DNA from: Gyrodactylus bullatarudis
Taxonomy: Eukaryota > Platyhelminthes > Monogenea > Gyrodactylidea > Gyrodactylidae
NCBI GenBank assembly: GCA_012064415.1
Contig: SSNU01000404.1
Span: 1-64,000, forward strand
DNA: 64,000 nucleotides
Direction of reading: 5' to 3'
The notes beneath the pieces are model-generated. The model was not told the DNA's origin. It did not search any database and saw nothing but the letters and a program-made list of their open reading frames with translations. Position numbers and translations under genes: made by a program. This document shows, one piece after another, positions 59,444 to 64,000 of this stretch; the first letter of the stretch is position 1, and every line of letters begins with the position of its first letter.

Positions 59444-59863
59444 ATGGCAAAAAGGAATTGTTTATGCCAAGATAATGATTGTGAAACCATCAAGCATAAT
59501 CTCAAGGAACAAATATCCTACTATGAAATCTTATTCTCAAAAGACTTGAAGAAAATCGAAAATTTACTCAGTTTCAAAAATTCGCCAGAAGAACTACTCT
59601 CTAGAACATGGGGCTTGCTCTCCTCCCAAGACATGATTGATCATGTTCCAAATCAACTCAATGATGTAAATCCTATTTACTTGAGAGATATTCCGGACAA
59701 TGTTGAAATTCCTGAGCCTGATGATTGCACTAAATACATATGGAATAGATCATTAGAAATTTTGAAATTATTATCTGAAGATGAAATTTCTTCACTCCTC
59801 GTGGAAGAAGATGATGAAAAGGCCCTAAACGGAATCAATATTGATGAGCTAGTAAAACGCTGA
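59444..59863 (+). CDS. Unknown acidic protein, single exon, 139 aa
   Basis: The start is the ATG opening MAKRNCLCQDNDCETIKHNL; the frame is open a little further upstream without an ATG. The N-terminus has a small Cys cluster (CLCQDNDC) followed by an amphipathic region. The C-terminal third is acidic (LLSEDEISSLLVEEDDEKAL). RTWGLLSSQDMIDHVPNQ and YLRDIPDNVEIPEPDD look like conserved-core segments, but I do not recognise a family. There is no signal peptide or membrane segment. Codon use is like the neighbouring genes, and it is bidirectionally paired with the pygopus-like gene, which favours a real gene. Confidence 0.7.
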   Translation: MAKRNCLCQDNDCETIKHNLKEQISYYEILFSKDLKKIENLLSFKNSPEELLSRTWGLLSSQDMIDHVPNQLNDVNPIYLRDIPDNVEIPEPDDCTKYIWNRSLEILKLLSEDEISSLLVEEDDEKALNGINIDELVKR

Positions 59864-60601
59864 ATAGTCTCATTAGGGATGAAGATTGAAAATCGGAGCT
59901 CAATATATTATTTATAATCGTTAATTTTAGTGATTGGTCATTAACCGTGAAATAGTATTCTCCTAGAAATAATTTCAAAAGACGAGATTATTGTTTAAAA
60001 GGCAATCACTTTAATAATTAAATATAAGCAATGTAGAATTTACATTGTAGATAAAATATTTAATTACATCTAATAATCGACACTGATCAATAGTTGGTTT
60101 CAATGTTAAATGAACATTTTGCATTAAATATAATATCATGCTCAACAGAAGCAATCTAAAGACGATTTATTATATAATAGGTTTGACAGTTGCTAAATAA
60201 GATAAGATAAGTTTTCGAATAAGGAATGTTTGAAGTAAAAAATGAAAAAGTAAGGATCTTGTGGCTTTATCACCTTCTCAGTTTTTATTCAATAGAGAAA
60301 CGAGTCCATAAGTCCATTCATTAATAATAAATGCTCTTTAAAGATGTACGAAATTATTATGAAGATGGGATAAATTTTTGGGGATTGCCTTTTTTCAATA
60401 AAATTATGGTTATTAAATGATTTTTTCCTTTAGTTTTTTCCATAACAGGAGAAAATGTAATAATGTAATGAAATATTGACAATAGTTTTGCTATAATCTA
60501 GAATTCATATTTTTTTTAATCTACAGTTATCATCATTCGTATCAAAAAATAAATATATTCCCAGGATTTGACGATTACAATCTTTTTATTTCAAAGATTT
60601 T
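59864..60601. other. Spacer without recognised genes
   Basis: AT-rich, no support for coding or RNA. Confidence 0.4.
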
Positions 60602-61450
60602 ATGAAGCTTAACTTAGGTAAGATTGCACAGACAGTAGATGACACTAAGGGATTGAAAAATAAAGTGAGAAAACTATAGGTGGATCAAGGTTTTGAATGG
60701 ACACAGGATGGAGGTTTAACAAAAATCCACATACAATGTACTATTTTCGTATACAAACTATAGAAAAGTACAACCCACCCCTAATAGATATATTTACATT
60801 TGGGATGAATGATTTACTCTGTGGAATGACTAAAAATATTAACATTGCTCTCAGCATTTTTTTGATCTCATCACAATGTTTAGGGAGAGGGTTGAACTTG
60901 AAGCAAATGGGCAGTTTGCAAGAATAATAGAAAAAATAGATGGCTTTGAAAAGATTTTCAGGGAGGATAATATCAAGTAAATATGATCATAAATCATGAT
61001 ATTAATAATATTTGATAATGATGGTGAAAATATGGCACTTTAAGTAAACTAATTTGACAATGATGGGAAAACTTTGATATAGGCGAGTACAAAATATAGT
61101 GTACATTAAAGTTTAAGATAACAGTTTTATTACAACGCATTGAATAATAGCAACGAGTAAGCTATCAACTGAAATTATAGTAATATTAACAAAGTTAGTA
61201 GTAGTGGTGCAGAATTACACTAGCATTATTAATGGGTGTTTTTGATCATTTTGATATTAAAATCATACAGTATCAGTATTTTGGCATCTCTGCAAAACTT
61301 GTAATTTTAATAAAATTATTTAATAATCTAAATACATGATTCAATAGTGTCAAGGATAGGGCCACAAGTTTGCAGGAACCAAATAAAAGTTATAAAAGAT
61401 GTGGATATTGTTCACTGGATAAATGTTATCAAGCAATATTTGTTTTTGTG
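60602..61450 (+). pseudogene. Decayed coding-like stretch, identity unknown
   Basis: Several short frames have a protein-like composition broken by stops: MKLNLGKIAQTVDDTKGLKN (60602), resuming after TAG with VDQGFEWTQDGGLTKIH; then LEANGQFARIIEKIDGFEKI (about 60900-60965); then YKRCGYCSLDKCYQ (about 61393). I cannot name a family. A transposon relic or an old host pseudogene are both possible. Confidence 0.25.
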
Positions 61451-61832
61451 ACTTATAAAAATATAGTTGCAATTATTTTCCTGTCAGATCCATTCTTACA
61501 TGTAAACATTTTATAATTGATGATGTTTTATAAACTTGATGCAACAATCTAGATTAAGCAGGAGAGAGGGAAAGAAAGATTACAATGTCTCTTGATGGTT
61601 TGAGTGAAAAGGATGAATAAATTTCCAAATGCTATGGCCTATCAGAGCATGTCTTGAATATAGGAAGGAAAAAATTTGTTCAACATGATGGAAAATGTTT
61701 AGTATATATGTATACTTGACACAAAGGAAGACTAAACGGATGAAGGGCTGATAAATATTTTTGAGAGGGTAGAAGACACGACAATTAACAAATACGAAAG
61801 GGATCGGAGGATAAAATGAAGAGAATTAGCTA

Positions 61833-62543
61833 TCATTCAGGTATTTTGAATTCAAGCAGCTTTTGAAGAATGGATAACTTTTGAGGAGCGTCGCTGGCAA
61901 GAGACAAGTTATCTTTAGAATCTTCGAAAAACTGTAAATTTTGATCATCAAACTTTTTGAAATAGTTCTCCAGATCAAGAAGAATAATTTCTTGAATATC
62001 GAGAATTACTTGAGAAGGCAACTGTCTGTAGATTGCAAACAAAGTTTTAGAGTAATGCTGGCGTTTGTCTGAGTCAGAAAATTTGGTTGAATTCTCATTC
62101 AGAATCTTACGGTAATTGATAATCAGCTCCTGGATTGGATTCAACTTAAGGAAGAATGACCAGAATTCACAAAGACACTCAAAGTTCTAAATTATAATTA
62201 GATCATAAATTATTGGATCAAGGCAGATCAAAGTAGATTAACGTACAAGAGAATTGTCAGAAGTTTCGACAGAGAAACACAACTTTTCAAATTCCTCATA
62301 TGGATACATGGTGATTTTATTCATCTTGAAAAAGTCCTTAATCGGATGATTCTTCAGCGTCCTAAAACTATTACCATCAGAGGAATTTCTAATGAAATAG
62401 GTAATTAATATTATCTGTTAAAAGTAGGGAATGGCATAAACTTACGAAATAAATCCATGCTCATTTTTCTCATCCCCATCGGAGCATAATATTGATTTTT
62501 GATTTGGCAATGAATTGAATAAAAAGCCAAAATTCTTTTTCAT
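61833..62543 (-). CDS. Unknown helical protein, three exons, 197 aa (weak RGS-like resemblance)
   Basis: Exons 62543-62446, 62388-62247 and 62186-61833 (594 nt) have introns of 57 and 60 nt. The start is MKKNFGFLFNSLPNQ. The body is helical: LKNHPIKDFFKMNKITMYPY, then EEFEKLCFSVETSDN, then FECLCEFWSFFLKLNPIQEL and LFAIYRQLPSQVILDIQEII. The order 'EFEKLCFSVE...N..CL.EFW...' followed by 'IYRQL....V.LDIQ' weakly recalls the RGS domain of G-protein regulators (EEN.EFW, then IY). This is an impression only; other helical folds are possible. There is no signal peptide or membrane segment. Confidence 0.7.
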
Positions 62544-63385
62544 ATTCTAAAGATTTAGTAGAGATATTATTGATAAATATTTTGAACCAAAATTTCCATC
62601 ATTTTGATAAATTTAAATCTCAAAAATCAGTAAAAGTTGAAATCGGAAATACAATAATATATTTAATTTTTCTATAATTTAATTAGGAGTTATTTTTGAC
62701 AAAAAATGCCAATTTTAACAAATTTTCTCAAATATATTGGATAGCCTAGAAATAAACTAAGAGGTGAATCTATTTTAACGATTGAATTTCTTCTTCATCT
62801 CAAAGCACCAATTTCATTTAATACTGTTTTAATAATATTTTAGCATATACAACCATGTATGCAAATATAATTTAATACTTGTATATTTCTAACGTATATA
62901 TCATACTTTCTGATTAAGAGCTAGTTAGTGAAGAAAGATGGTAAATCAATGCTATTGAAGAGAAAGAGAAAAAGAGTATCAAAAATGAGCCAGAAAGAAT
63001 GATGCAGAAAAAAACAGAACGAGAGAAGGGTTCACTTTTTATTTTTATTAAAAATAATTATACTCTCTTTCTCTCTCTCTCAGTCTTCAAGTATATCAAA
63101 AAATTATATGTAAAATGTATTCATATTCATAAAAAACAATCAAGTTTTCAACAATTATTTCAATGCTAATATATATATAGGTTTTAGTAAGTAAAAAATC
63201 AATAAGATGCAATGAACAAAATCAGAAACAATTTATGAAAAATTAATTTATCATTCTGTATTGATATAATGTTAAGACGAGTTTATCAATTGTCTCAAGG
63301 ATCCTTGAGTTATAAAAGTTGGAGGATAATTTTAAAGAAAAAGCACCAAGAAATGAAGACATGTGTGTGTTCTCAACAAACATAA
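62544..63385. other. Spacer without recognised genes
   Basis: AT-rich; includes a CT microsatellite patch (63064-63082). It probably holds the promoter of the 62.5-kb gene and the 3' UTR of the 63.4-kb gene, but no elements are recognisable. Confidence 0.4.
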
Positions 63386-64000
63386 TCAAGAATCGGTCTT
63401 GTTAAAAAAATTATTATAAACACGATCTACATCTATTCGAGGTGAAAAGTTATTCGTAGATTTGATAGGATTAATACTTACATTTTTGGAGTTTTCCTCG
63501 ACAGAATCAGCTGATTGGAAAGAGTTTAAAACTTTAAAGCTAACACTTGATGACAAGTTGTTAATGATTTGGAAGAATGGCAAGTTTTGATGATCTTCAG
63601 AAGATTGTATATCATTAGGAGACGAATTAAGTGGAATAGTAGTGTTGTTCTCATTAGGATTATTAGGATTGGAAATTTCTTGACTCGGTTGACTTTGGTT
63701 AGCACTTATAGTATTATTATTGTTTATCATGGAAGGAGAATATTGATTTTGTTCAAAGTAGGATATTGTTCCATCTCTTCTCATGTAAATAACTGGTATT
63801 GCATGAATACTGTTTTGGTGCATCATTTGTAAATTTGAAGAGTTTGACACGTGGAAATCTAATTTCAAAAATTAATCATATACAAATATTTCAATGAACT
63901 CACGATAGTATATAAATGATAGCATTTTTTAAATATCAACTTACTGTTATCGAACATGTACTGCTGGTTAATCCAGTCCTGTTGGAGGAAAGGATTCGGC
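63386..64000 (-). CDS. Unknown Asn/Ser-rich protein, partial (C-terminal part; gene continues beyond the window)
   Basis: The last exon (63858-63386) and the end of the preceding exon (64000-63945) are visible, with an 86-nt intron. The upstream exon reads PNPFLQQDWINQQYMFDN; the join gives NFHVSNSSNLQMMHQNSIHA, and IPVIYMRRDGTISYFEQNQY follows. The rest is Asn/Ser/Pro/Gln-rich and probably disordered, ending FNKTDS. Such tails are common in transcription factors and other regulators, but the functional domain must lie outside the window, so I assign none. Confidence 0.65.

Noticed and set aside
63569..63832. Plus-strand frame rich in Arg and Ile
   Set aside because: Antisense of the Asn/Ser-rich exon of the minus-strand gene.

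Overview
The window is nuclear DNA from an animal: very AT-rich, with split genes, GT..AG introns, AATAAA poly(A) signals and eukaryotic transposons. Gene content is metazoan: a Spalt/SALL-type paired zinc-finger gene, a Pygopus-type PHD protein, a ZIP zinc transporter, a mitochondrial folate/FAD-type carrier and a possible TMEM107 (cilium transition zone) homologue. Several introns are only 27, 27, 28, 31 and 37 nt; a second cluster is 57-61 nt. Together with low GC and roughly one gene per 7 kb, this points to a small invertebrate lineage with miniaturised introns. Orthonectids, dicyemids and flatworms are candidates; the species cannot be named from the sequence.

Layout. 1-10.4 kb has no host gene. 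It holds a Penelope-like reverse transcriptase fragment (minus strand, running off the left edge), a LINE 3' end, a dead Tc1 transposase tail and dispersed repeat pieces. 10.4-22.4 kb is a six-exon ankyrin-repeat gene (minus) with a 24-nt microexon; one intron holds a 273-bp near-perfect hairpin. It shares a 200-bp divergent promoter with the six-exon mitochondrial carrier gene (22.6-27.4 kb), whose last intron carries a long foldback element. 27.4-50.8 kb lacks recognisable host genes. It contains a 30-bp-period minisatellite, a second foldback copy, several relics of one LINE family, a 687-bp Ginger-like element with a KRBA2-type C-terminal reading frame, 50-bp terminal inverted repeats and a TATC target duplication, and at 49.5-49.9 kb a tRNA-like-head element with a hammerhead ribozyme motif inside nested inverted repeats.

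50.8-53.3 kb is the spalt-like gene. 54.9-55.5 kb is a LINE relic missing the segment between its PQG and FADD motifs. 56.4-59.9 kb is a compact cluster: an unknown gene (minus), the TMEM107-like gene (plus), the ZIP transporter (plus), the pygopus-like gene (minus, convergent with ZIP, 42 bp apart) and an unknown acidic protein (plus, divergent from pygopus). 61.8-64.0 kb holds two more minus-strand genes of unknown function, the last incomplete at the window edge.

The host genes are not an operon; they are unrelated housekeeping, signalling and developmental genes. The most notable items are the hammerhead/tRNA-like element, the internally deleted Ginger-like element and the ultrashort introns. 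All exon joins were made by eye from reading frame and GT..AG consensus and need transcript support.
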